Positions 48,052-59,738 of a DNA stretch of 64,000 nucleotides are shown here, piece after piece. The translations under genes and the position numbers were made by a program. The stretch comes from Lichenostomus cassidix (taxonomy: Eukaryota > Chordata > Aves > Passeriformes > Meliphagidae). Below the pieces are notes generated by a model. It was given only the letters and a program-made list of their open reading frames with translations. It was not told where the DNA came from and did no database searches. How positions within the stretch are numbered: the stretch's first letter is position 1; every line of letters begins with the position of its first letter. Location of the stretch: positions 38,741,850-38,805,849 of the forward strand of contig CM039183.1 in the NCBI GenBank assembly GCA_008360975.2, given 5' to 3'.

Positions 48052-50877
48052 GAAAGGGATCAATTTGATCAGTCAGATGACAAGGTGATTGTTTTGCATT
48101 CCTTTTCAGTTTGAAATCATAGGTGGTGTTTAAAGCAAATTCACAAGTTCTCCACTATCTGAACGTAACTCAGAAAGGTAGGAATTAAGAAGGCTGGTGC
48201 TATTTATCCAGCTAACTTTGTACTAATTTGGTACAGTACAACAGTTTGACAGTTTTGGAAGGTAAAGAGAAAGCGTAGAAAAGGGTTGAGATCCACCCTT
48301 GAAAATGTCTTGCTGAAATATACAGGCCTTGAATAAAATTTCTCTTTTTTTTTTTTTTTGTTCAAATATGTGAGGAAATTGAGTTATTGAAGAACTGTAG
48401 ATACCATGACATCTGGCATGTAAGCAATTGAACCTGAACGAGATCAAAACATCATTGTGTCCATATAGAAGATGACAAATGTCCTTTATTTTACACCTCT
48501 AAGTGCCATTTATAACAAGACAAAATGAGTCTAAAGTATTGCAGAGTTAGTGATCTGGGGAGTTTTCACCACCTCAAAAGATGTCTCTGTAGAAGATGGC
48601 AAGCACTGCAGAATAAGGCCTGGGCATATTAAGTAGCTTGTCACACAGCAGTCACTGTGCTGGGAAAGAATTTGCGATGATGAAACACCATGGGTTTTAC
48701 TTAAAAATTTTTATTAACATCTTACCATGTTGAGGAAGATGGGGAGATTAGAGAGGGAGAGGGATGGTTTCCAGGACAGGGGGCTGCATGCATGACCGCC
48801 TGTGGAGTCTGGTGAGGCTGCAGGGGATCTGGCTTTCCAGCTACGCCAAGATGCAGAGGCAATAAAACTAGGTTTACTAATTTGGCAGGGGCCAGAAAGG
48901 TCATGGCAGGCTCCAGTGCTCACAAGGTATCTACAGGAATTTGAGATGGTTCAGATGCACAGACCTTGCTAAGTCTCCATGTAAAGAAGCACTTTAACTA
49001 AGAAAGCTGAATCCTACTGCCTACATTTTCGTTAATTTTAGGGTTAAATCTGCTTTTACTGTTCACACTCTTCCTCTTGAGCACCATTGCCCACATATAC
49101 ACGTCAAAAGAGAGCATTTATTTGATTATAATGATTTTCCTCTCCAACAAACATTTATTGACTTACCTTGAATTACAGAATTAGAAAACAGCTGACTGTG
49201 AGGCTGTGGAAGTAAATACTGCATTGCACAATGAAGTGAAAAGTAACTGGAATTAAAAAATCCACCCTGAGCCTTTGCTGAATGGTGCTTAAGAACTAGA
49301 ATTTATTTCTGTACAGCACAGCTGGTGTTTGACATGTCATGTGGAAGGTCAGCATGCACTGTCAGTTAATGTACAGGTGCCACATTTTCCTTTGCTTGAC
49401 CTTTCCTGGTTTTCAAATCTGGCTTAATCCCTCCCTCAAGGGAGCAGCATAGCAGCAATAATCACTTAATTTATGCCCACCCACAAGTGACCACAGGGGG
49501 AGTACACAAGAAAAACTTTCTATTGCTTTCATTGGGGAATAGGAGAGATTGTGTTAGACAAGAAAAAAGAGGGAGAGAAGGAGAGAAAAACATGCACATG
49601 TTTTTTCCATGTCAGGATTGGTGTATCCTCCAGGCTATTATTATAATAGCTAAGGGTATTTGGGCATGTATGGCTGGCAGAGTAAAGCAGAGGCTTTGCA
49701 GACTGCACACTAGAGAAGAAAAGTGTTTGTCTCATATTTCTGAAGACTGGTATTTGGGATTTGAAATGCACCTTGCATGTGGTTTGCAACTGCAGGCAGA
49801 AACAGCAACATTTCACATCATAAGTCTCTTGAAGCAAAAGTCAGAACCCTAAATTTTTGACAATTTCCTTTGCTTCATTTGCTTTGACCCTCAAAGATTC
49901 CAAAGAATAATTTCTGAAAAGGTATTTTTTCATCTGGAACCTTTGTCAGAATTAAATCTTTCATGAAGTTCTAAAAGCGAAGTTGATGTTTACCTGTATA
50001 CTGCATTGCTCATCTAATGGATTGCTATGTAAGTTAGTGGAAAGATATTCTAAAACATTGGTCATTTTCTGTTTTACAAGCAAAATGCATTAGATATTAC
50101 TCACTGTATCTCCCAGCTACTGGTTTCTTTTTCCTTTTGTGTTTTTCTTTTTCCCTAATAATAGCTGATTTTAAAAAGCTGTTTGCAGATTTTTTTTTTT
50201 TTCTGTCAGAATCTTGCTCTGGCCAATTTGGAAAGCAACTGCAGCCTAAAAAGCAATAATTTGCAATGCCACTGGGACATTCAGAGAATTAAAAAATATT
50301 ACTTTAGTAGAGGTTACTACATTAAAAAAAATTAAAAACCAAAACACTGAAGAAAAGAACCCCTTACCTTTTAAAGTTTCAAAACAAATGTGTCCTTGAC
50401 AAATGCATGGAGGGTAGCTACAAAAGAAAATGTTGCCTTAGACAGGAAGAACTAAGCTGCTAAAAACAAGAGATGCAGACACTGCACTGCAGGCTCTTGC
50501 AAGAGAAATGGGGGAATGGTGTTTAGGACCAGCTGCTTCCATTGGCAAGTTGTCCTAGAGGTCCCCCGTGGAGTTAGGACCTTCAAAGAAGTGGAAAAGC
50601 ACCTAGGAAGATGTGTTAGCACAATATCTATATCTGGGGCAAAAGTCTGATCACTGCTCCCTGCTAGAGCAGCCTTTTGGAGCTGAATGGGGTTTCCAGG
50701 GTCAGAGAAACACTGTAAGTTTTCATGTTTGAATAAGGGGTTTTGTGAAGATAAGCCTTGGCCAAAGCTAATTTCCCAAAGAGAGATTGTATTTAGGAAG
50801 ACCTCTTTTACCCTCTTTCATGTTGAGTGATCACCCCACAGGTGGTGGTAGTGGGGGGACATGGAATGGGTAGGAGC
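48052..50877. other. Unique non-coding sequence
   Basis: No gene seen. A 15-T run lies at 48,345-48,359 and a shorter T run near 50,192. Frames up to 121 codons overlap on both strands at 49.49-49.85 kb without domains. Confidence 0.5.
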
Positions 50878-51207
50878 AGAAAGAAGGAGAGAAGGAAAGG
50901 AAGGAAGGAAAGGAAAGGAAGGAAGGAAAGGGAAGGGAAGGGAAGGGAAGGGAAGGGAAGGGAAGGGAAGGAAGGGAAGGGAAGGAAGGAAGGGAAGGAA
51001 GGGAAGGAAGGAAGGGAAGGAAGGAAGGGAAGGAAGGGAAGGGAAGGAAGGGAAGGGAAGGAAAGGAAGGAAGGGAAGGGAAGGAAGGGAAGGGAAGGAA
51101 GGGAAGGAAGGGAAGGGAAGGAAGGGAAGGGAAGGGAAGGGAAGGGAAGGGAAGGGAAGGGAAGGGAAGGGAAGGGAAGGGAAGGGAAGGGAAGGGAAGG
51201 GAAGGGA
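50878..51207 (+). repeat. 330-bp purine tract of GGGAA / GGAA units
   Basis: Every base from 50,878 to 51,207 is A or G on the plus strand. The left part mixes GGAA, AAGG and AAAGG units, the centre alternates GGAAGG and GGGAAGG, and the right end (51,122-51,207) is about 17 perfect AAGGG units; a shorter pure AAGGG block lies near 50,930-50,970. The long open frames on both strands here (up to 217 codons, Gly/Lys/Arg/Glu-rich on plus and Ser/Leu/Pro/Phe-rich on minus) are translations of the repeat and are not genes. Confidence 0.98.
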
Positions 51208-54200
51208 CAAACTGTGTCTTGCTCCCCTTGCTTGGAAGAAAACTGGAAGGGGATGTTTTGGGTAATCCTCTTCCATGAACTCAGAAGCAGGACTGTCCTC
51301 CACACCTTTTTTACCAGGCAAACTAGCTGTATTATTATTCTCCACCTCCAAATATTTTATTTTGAGACTTATGAGGGAGCAGCTGAAAGTCAGAGATCAC
51401 AAGAAGGCTATCACAGACTTCTCAGTCCAACCTCTTTTCTTTCCTTCTCTCAAACATTGCCTATTCCTATTTTAGAATAAGGTTCACGGAGTTGGCTCAA
51501 GACAGCAATCAGCTAGCAGAGCACAGCATGAATACTATCCCAACGGGCCTCCAAGGGCCAAGTCTGCATCCAGGAAAGTGCCAAAAGCCTTGGAACAATG
51601 GCCACGAGCAGCTGCAGTGGATTTCTGCCACCTCAACATTTCTCAGTAGATGAAGAGAAGCTGAAAAAGGAGTAACTATTACTGTGACCTTGCTTATGGC
51701 TCAAATGTAATGGAATCCTAATTTTTCTTTAAAAGGGGCCAATTTCACTGAGATTTTAATTGGAAAGGACTGTGATGCAATGGAGCAGAAATTAACCCAC
51801 AGGATGCATAATTCATCTCATTTACCAAGGTTTTTATTGCTGGTCCCTTAGGCCCTAAGCACATCCCAGACTGTGTTTGGGATAAGAAATACCTGATTTC
51901 TCTTGTCTCTCATCAAATTAGAATAGAACAGCCAGTACTTAGAAGATTGCCATTCCCCAGAAAACTTCATGTGTGGTCTCCTTGTTTCTTTTCAGCAAAA
52001 AATCAAAAAATTTTCAGGCAATATCACCTAAGGTTATCCAATCCTAAACTATTATCCCCATATATTCTTAAGGTAGAAGAACACCCCATTGCCCATCCAT
52101 TCATGCTGAACATTACCTCAGAGAAAATTTTCTATTACTCCCACAGTGAAGCAGCAACTTCCATCTTTCCTCTTGCACTATATTCTTTCTCTGGTAGTGT
52201 CTTGCCAAGAATATCTTTCCAAGGCTCCCACCTTTTCCTATGGACCTGTTATTACCATGAAAAGGTGTGTTATTGTGCAGCATGAGAGTCTTTCCTTGCC
52301 TCTGCCTTGCTGTTATGTGAGTAAAACAGGCTTCTCCAGGGGGGAAATGAACTAAAAGCTCCCTCCTCTTCAACCCTCAGCATGTTCATTCATCTCATCA
52401 TCCTTGTCTCCTTTCAATTCTTTAGAAACATAAAGTGGCTTTGGCCAAGCCTGATGATGTATCCACCCTGCTCAACTCTTTTTTATTGAACCAGATGCTG
52501 TTAACTCCATCCTTTGCATGGAGATAAGATGCTGGAGCAGGCTGTCCCTGATCCTGTAATGCCACAACCTTTTCTGGTATGTCCTTAATGTTCATGTAAT
52601 CTGTCTGTGTCTGCTATCCACCTATAAAATGACAGTGATAATCTTTGACTCACAAGTAGGATAAACTACCCTGTATGTGTAAGGCCACATGGACATGGCC
52701 TTGGCTTGTAAAAGTCCAGCTGTGGTGGCAAAGCAGGTGAAACACCCAATACTGCAGAACATGAAGGGCAGAAGGGTGAGTGCAAAGTGCAAAATGCTCC
52801 TGACATTCAGTGCAGAGGTCTCTCCTGATGGCCATAATGGTGGGAGGGAAATCCTTCCAGGAGAATTTTCAATAACAGGAACATATGACACATCAGCGTT
52901 GTAGGACATGGGTGCAATACCTCAGGCACAGCCTCTCTACCCATTTCAGCAGTGTTTCTGCTGCTGTGTGATGCTGGATCCACAAGCATGGAGAGCCCAT
53001 CTAGGGTTTCCAAAGATTTGGTCCTGTGTACTAGTCTGCAGCCTGCTCTTACTTACCAAGCTTTAGTTTGAAATACAGAGTTAAACTGCTAAAGCTGGAA
53101 GAAGGCCTAAAGCTGGAAAAGAAGTCAAAGCTCTAATTAGCAGTCCACAGCCTACAGCAAAGTAATAACCTGGCCATGCACCTTCCTGTTCATCCACCTT
53201 CCTAGCGGCAGAGCTCTCACACACAGTCAGCCCACCTTAAGTCATCCCATGAATTTTCTTGTCCCAAATTCAGTCTCGGTGTTCCTTCCGAGCTCTTCAT
53301 TCATCTGTGTTGATCAGTCAATTAGGTGTTCAGCAAAGCTACCCACCAGTCCTTTCACTTCACGCTCGTATACGCAGTGCTCTTGCTTGTAAAAATTGCT
53401 AACCAGCCCAAGCTGGTATTTAAGACAACCAGTAAACATGTCCTCACCAGTGACTGATGAGGGGTGTTTCTGCACACACTAATGAATGCATATATTGAGA
53501 TAGATGCAGTTTATTGCATCAGGCTTTACACCACTTCCTCTGGGATGAATTTTATAGATGCAGTAAGGTTTTTACAGCATCTGAAAAGACTCAGGTACTG
53601 AAAGGCAGATTTATACACCCTCTAGTTTTACAAATATGGTGTACAATCAGTGGTCAGTGGAGTTCTAAATTATCTCCCTAAGGTTTTTGCACTTTTAACT
53701 GCAGAAATTTAAGTCCTGAAGTGTGTACAAATAAAATACATAACATGGTAAGAATTTTAAAAGGGGGGAATTTAGCTATTTTATAGTCATTCCTATAAAC
53801 TTAATTCAGGTCTTCCTTCAAAAGAGGTCTGTAGAGATAATCAAAGTTTGTGGTTTTAATTCATATCATATTCATTGTGTTATGTGGTGTTATTTTTGTA
53901 GTGATCACAGATAGCTGACTACTAACTTAAATTACTAATGGAAGTTCATCTTTTAAAGTTATTCCTAGTTTCCTTTTGTCTGCCTCTAAGTAATGAAAAT
54001 TCCTTGAGCCTGACTTATTTGCCATCTAGAAATGGATGGATTTAAGAGATGGATTACCACTTAAGCTATGGCCATCTAAATTACATGGACGTATAATTAA
54101 TGGTCAGCTTTAATGACCTTTGAACTGGGCAATGAAAACTTAGTTTTTATAGAATCAAACTAACCAAATTCTGTTCTACTTTTTCTGTATGTGGGAGCTG

Positions 54201-57200
54201 AAGTACATGGGAGGTAAATTTCTGAAACTGATAGCAAAATTAAGTCCAGACCTGGGCAATCATTGACTTATCCACAAGAAACAGCAGGGTATTGAATGCC
54301 TGATTTACGTTTTGTGCTGGTCTAATGTTTTGCCTTTAATAGATTCATTTCTGATTTATACAGATGTAACTAAGAAGAAAGTCTGTTTTCAAAGTGGAAG
54401 GAGAGTTTATTGTGACAAATAATGAAGGAGGTTTTCAAAATTCTCTAAGCAATTAATTAACCCACAACTTCAAAACATAGATGTTCTTCACACTGTTTTT
54501 GAGGACTTACTCCAATATTATTTTAAAAGCTTTAACCAGACAGCTTTTTGCTGTTCCTGTGAGCAACTGCTGTGCTGTCTTAAAGATGGAATTGTCTACA
54601 AGATACCCTGGCTGCTTCCTTTAAAACATTCCGTCTCCCAGTTTCATCATGTTTGGAGCCCCCATGGAATTGAGGTTATTCCCCATTTGTGCTTAGGTCC
54701 AAGGAGGGTAGTGATGGGTGAAGGCTGTCCTGAGTGTCACAGCCCCAGGCTACCTGGCTGCAGCAGTGTGTCACCCTGCCACACAGAAGGCTCTCTAGAT
54801 GACCCTGCTGCCCATGAATGGGAGAACAGATTTTGGAAGCCCTAACCAGAAGACAGAAATTACTTAGAAAACAAGTCAGACTCATTGAAGGTCAAGAGGG
54901 AAAGGAATCCACTGTTAAGAAAGAAATCCAGAAAGAAAACAGTAGGACATAGGCTGGTTGTACACAGAGAGCCCATGTGGAAGGTTTTTGCCTGAGATGA
55001 GGTAGAACCAAATACCCCAGGACCCAGGAGCAGGCATAGTGAACTGTTTTGCACAGAAACGAGGTGTCCCCTGTCCTCTGACTGGTAGCTCCTCTTGTAC
55101 CTGAGAGGCAGCATCTCCCACTGGGTTTCTGCATCCCACTTAGCCTGTACTTTGGGAAAGAAATGTCACTGTTGGATCCACACCCATGAAAATTTCCTGC
55201 CTCCAGCACATGTGATGGTCTGACAGCATCAGTAGTTCTAATAATGTTTTGCGAGAAGGCTGGATCTAATGTATGCTTCAAGTCCAACATGTCTTATACA
55301 GCAGCTTTAAAAGTCTTTAAAAGTCATGTGCCTGTTGCTATTCTGTCCATTTACTACAGGCAAACCCTCACTTGCTGTTTGCCTTGACAGTCTCTGAGGC
55401 ATCCTCTTGTCTGTGTCACCACCCTTTGTGAGGAGTCTTTCCCTTCATTAATTATTGCTCTTGGATCTCCCCAAGTAGCTGAGCCTGGGGAAAGAAGAAG
55501 ACCCCTTGCAGGAGTAACCCACAGTTTTCATTTATGTGCCATTAAGAGACATGTCCACCCTGTTGAGTTTTAATGGCTGTAGCTATTCTTTCTGTAGACC
55601 CCCATACCAAGACAGAGCACTTCAAACAATGCAAAAGTCTTTGGTCATGTTCAGTCTATTTCTACAAACATATGCAGGATAAAAGATCCTCAACTGAAAC
55701 TATCCAAGAGCTTCAGACAGTCCAGACACTTCTTCCACACAGATGTGCCTTTCATCCAACTTACAAAAACACTCCTTCATCAGGGCTTAAATTCTGGCCA
55801 TGTAAGAGCCAATTAAGCACTTTGCTGCTGAATTCAGCAGGAGCCAGATCTCAGCCCAGATGTTCCTGCTTTGCTTTAACATCTTCCTGCACGCCTGGGC
55901 TCCTAGTGCCACTTTGTTGTGCTTCCCTTCACACACTTGATTCCTTTTCTTCTCCCAGATCAACAAACAACTACCTCTGGCAAGCAGCGGAAGCGGCAGA
56001 GGATGCTTGCTGGTATCCTTGCCAGATGATGTTTCCATACAAGTGGGTCAGTGTCGTGACTAGTGCAATCGTTCTGGGCGACACTGTGCCCTCATTCATG
56101 ACAACAATCAGGCTCTCAAAACCCCTCACATAAAATAGCTGCCAAGAGCATCCTGTTATCTCTCTTTTTGGACTGTGTGTAGCTGGTACAGGCTACTCTG
56201 CCTCATGCACACTGTGCACTGGATACAGCTATGTGAAGATTTCAATTTAGTTCTTCAATTGCTTTTTCTGCTGGGTCTGATCTAATTGCTGTCAGGATGC
56301 ATAGCTGGCACTTCAAGTGGTAATGGGAAGACCTAGGAAATGCTTTTGAGCTTTAAAATCTCCTTAGGACAGCTTCTTCCCCTTTCAGAAAATTTGCTAA
56401 GCTTCTAAAACTTGTAAAAATAATTGGTCAATGTGGAAGAGAACTTGGACTGTAATACTAATGTGCTAAAATTCAATCACTGCACACACCATGGCATCAC
56501 TTCAACAGATACAGCTTAGCAAGCATTAGATTTACAGCCTTTTTTTCCAGCTGGGTCTGCAGAGATAAATTCTTCAGCAGTTCGCAGGACTCTCCTGGAT
56601 TATTCTCAGCCAGATAGATCTCATATGTCTCCCTTTCCAATCCTAATAGCTTTTCACATACGGTTCCATTCCCTGGATGAATTCACCTCCTTTGGCATTT
56701 GGATCTTAGCCTTAATTTTCCCTGAAAGTTTTGGCAATTTTCAGGGAATTGTCCTGAAAATTAATAGGTAGATTAATAGTTCATTCAAGACCAAGCATTG
56801 CACATGTGGTAGTGTTTCTTTGACAATGGACAACTCCTGATTAACACCTTGGGATAACAGGACTGGCTGTTACTTAGGATGTTTGATTCCTTGGTGTCTC
56901 CAAATTGGTCAGCCAAACACCTTGTCTGCTGGCTCTGGTTCAATTTCTGTTCCTTGTTTTGACATTATATTATAGGGCAAACTCCAGACTGAGTAGGATT
57001 TAGATTATTGTTGTCATTCCCAGTTTCTCTTCTCTTGGTGCATGTGGCAAGTTGATAATTTATTTTGGTACAAAGAGGAATTAATGGAGATATTGTGAAC
57101 TCCTAGTTGGACCATTTAAGTGCTTCCCTGGGACCAGCTATAACTGTTTCAGGTAATTGGAGTGTGTAATGGGTATAATTAAACACACAGCTCTTAGCAG

Positions 57201-59265
57201 CTAATTCCTATACCTGGCAGGTCTTTGAACTCTGCCAGTTTAGGAGCCATAATATGCGCTGTACCTCTGGCAGGACTTAGCAATAAATGTCCAAGGAACC
57301 CCCTTGGACACCCAGAGCATAAAAATCTCAGTCTGGTCAAGGGCTATTTACACACTCAAAGGTACGATACCAATGCGATGCCCTTGAGTTGAGACCCAGT
57401 GTGATGAAATCAGAAACATGAAATTTAAAAGGAAGATAGCAATTTCCACTATGTAAGCACGGAAGGATGCCTTAAAGAGTGATTAATGTGGCATCCCATT
57501 AGCTTTAAGTACTACAGAACATCTGGCATATTTCCCCCTTGGCTACAAATTTCTGAACACTGGTGTTATGTCATCTCACAGTACTCATTTTCTCCCCATC
57601 TCTACAATTCATCTCAGCAATTGTTGTTCATATGAAAGTAATTATATAAATGCACTTGATTAAATTAGCTTTCATCTAGTGCAGTTTTAGGTTTTTTAAA
57701 GATGGGCATTTCCCCTCCAAAAATAACTCAGAGGAACTGATGTACATATTGTGCCACATGATGGAGATTAGGGTCCCTCAGCACTTCTAAGCCAGTACAT
57801 TTCAGCACACCTAGGGCCCAAATCCTGTACCTGGGGCCAATCCACTGCGCTTCTCTCATAGATGTACCTGGGCAAAATTTTGTTCGTGGAAGCAGCCAAC
57901 TTACTGAAAATTTAATGAAATTCTGGAAGCTGGCATTACTTGTTCAAGTCTGGCTGATTTGCAACCCTTGGAGGCTTCATGTCTCTCAAAAGTCAGTCAG
58001 AGAGTGATAAAGACCAGAGTGCATGGCACAGTGACCTTGGGCTCTCTCATCTGTTACCATGTCTTGGGTGCTTTAACACTGAGCAGATTGGGTCCAAGTG
58101 TAAGAGGATAAAGTCAGAGTGATTAGGGATTTGTCCCATGACTTCAGCACTGTTGGATCCTCCTGAACGCCTTAAAAGCCCTCATGAATTATGGACTTAA
58201 CTGTGCATGCCAACACACATTTTTGAAATGCTAGTTTTTTTGATGTCTCAAAGTTGATTTAAGAAAACCCAAAATAACCCACCACCTCAAGGAAGCAATA
58301 TGTGCAGCAATACAAATTACAGTCTTTATGAATTTGTCTGCCTCCTGCCATGTAAGTGTGGAGCAGAACTGTCTCTGGTGGCAGCCACAACAGGGGCAAA
58401 GAGTGGTTCCCAATTCTCTCAGTCCTTTTCTGACCATGCTCTGCATTCAGCCCTCTGTGTTGGACTAAAGTAATTCACTTTGGGGCATTACAAAATGAAT
58501 TTTTTTAAAATACCCACCTCTTGGAGTATGTCCCTCTTTCTCGCCCTACCTCTATTTTGAAGAGCAAAAAAAGGAAACACATTCTGTACAGGGCTGATCA
58601 CATCTCGCTCCTAACCACCCACTCTGCTCTCTTCAGCACCAGCAGTTCTGCAGCGGCAGGCTGACCTGACTTCACTTGGTGCTAGACACATCTCAGCGTG
58701 CGAGTGCTGCCTGAGGGAACATGAGGTGGGGGGAGGAGAGGAGATGAATATACCAAACCTAGGATATGTTACCACCAGTCCCTCACTGCTGCACTCACTA
58801 AAGCAGGAGTGACAGAAGGCAGGAGCATGGAGAAAGGGAGAAAGGCTCCTTCACTCCACAGACACTTGAAGTATCTCATGCTTTGCTGTATTCACAGAGT
58901 GGCAATGGTCATGCCATTGCATGAAGCAGGAAACAGTCCCACACTGTGTATTTTGAAGTGGAATTTTTGTTTCTTAGAGTGCTATTGGCTGTCTTTCACC
59001 ATCTCATCCCACATGTACTTCTAAATAGGAACTGTTCCTGGAATGCGTGAGTTGCAAGTTGTTCCCTCAGAAAAAGACATGCTATGATTCCCCTCTGAAA
59101 GAAAACTTCTTCACCCTCCTCAAGGAGACCAGGCAAAACTGCTTCAGAGAGGAGCTGCCTGTCCCACTGAGCCACTTGCTTTCCTTGGCAGTGTGGTACA
59201 ACAAGGTAGGGTAGAGAATATATCACAGATAAATATACACCGGCTGAGGTATCTGTTTCCTTGGC
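51208..59265. other. Unique non-coding sequence with weak MIR traces
   Basis: No exon supported. A plus-strand frame of 186 codons (55,573-56,133) is the longest; it begins with a plausible ATG but has no recognisable domain, signal peptide or splice context. A nuclear-receptor-like DR1 site lies at 54,114-54,126. Segment 57,600-57,720 is AT-rich and CNE-like. The CTAAAGCTGGAA motif is repeated at about 53,088 and 53,107. Confidence 0.45.
52595..52690 (+). repeat. Possible MIR-like SINE trace
   Basis: TCTGTCTGTGTCTGCTATCC followed by ACCTATAAAATGACAGTGAT and AATCTTTGACTC resembles the MIR 'TCTGTAAAATGGGGATAATA' core in forward orientation. It is short and diverged. It could be coincidence. 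Confidence 0.35.
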
Positions 59266-59345
59266 TTGTCCTGCATCCCAGCTTCTCATCTGAAAAGTGG
59301 GGAGAATGATACTTCACCATCTCCCTTCTGGGCTGTAAGAATATG
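59266..59345 (+). repeat. Possible MIR-like SINE trace
   Basis: CAGCTTCTCATCTGAAAAGT, then GGGGAGAATGATACTTCACC and CTGGGCTGTAAGAA, follows the MIR core order (CAGTTTCCTCATCTGTAAAATGGGG, ATAATA, ACC, GGGTTGT). The plus-strand frame of 135 codons that begins inside it has no domain and is rejected as a gene. Confidence 0.42.
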
Positions 59346-59690
59346 TGCAATTCCACCCTGTCTCGTGCTCTGGACAACAGTTAAGTGTATACATTTTTAT
59401 GCACCCAGACAGACCATAGTTTCTTACCTTTATTTTTTCCCCCAGCTGAAGTCAACAGAATACCCTGGTTTATGTTATCTGTGTATCACACATTTTAAAA
59501 TAACAGATGAGACATTTGGTATACCTCAAGTTCAAATAGGCCCTACAAAAATGCTCTTTTCTGCTGAACAGATTCTTAGCTCCAGAGGAGAAAGGGTCCT
59601 CCATATCTTGAGAAGAGTTTTCTTATTATCTAAGTCATTTAATACAAATCTAGATGTACTATCAGTGATGTAATTAAGCCCTGTTAGGGG

Positions 59691-59738
59691 AGATAAAGTT
59701 AGAGATAAAGTCTGAGATAAAGTTTGAGATGAATTGCA
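59691..59738 (+). repeat. 12-bp tandem array with AGATAAAG units
   Basis: AGATAAAGTTAG, AGATAAAGTCTG, AGATAAAGTTTG and a decayed fourth unit AGATGAATTGCA start at 59,691, 59,703, 59,715 and 59,727, exactly 12 bases apart. Three units carry the AGATAA core bound by GATA factors. Confidence 0.9.

Noticed and set aside
51380..51440. ATCACAGACTTCTCAGTCCAACC as a reverse CR1 3' end
   Set aside because: The GTCCAACC end is suggestive, but the octamer repeats and the remaining CR1 body are absent.
50808..51480. Open frames of 134-217 codons on both strands, rich in Gly/Lys/Arg/Glu or Ser/Leu/Pro/Phe
   Set aside because: They translate the GGGAA/GGAA repeat; a pure purine tract has no stop codon on its complement and few on itself. 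No coding evidence.
55573..56133. 186-codon plus-strand open frame
   Set aside because: No domain, leader or splice context; composition looks random and no promoter-like sequence precedes it.
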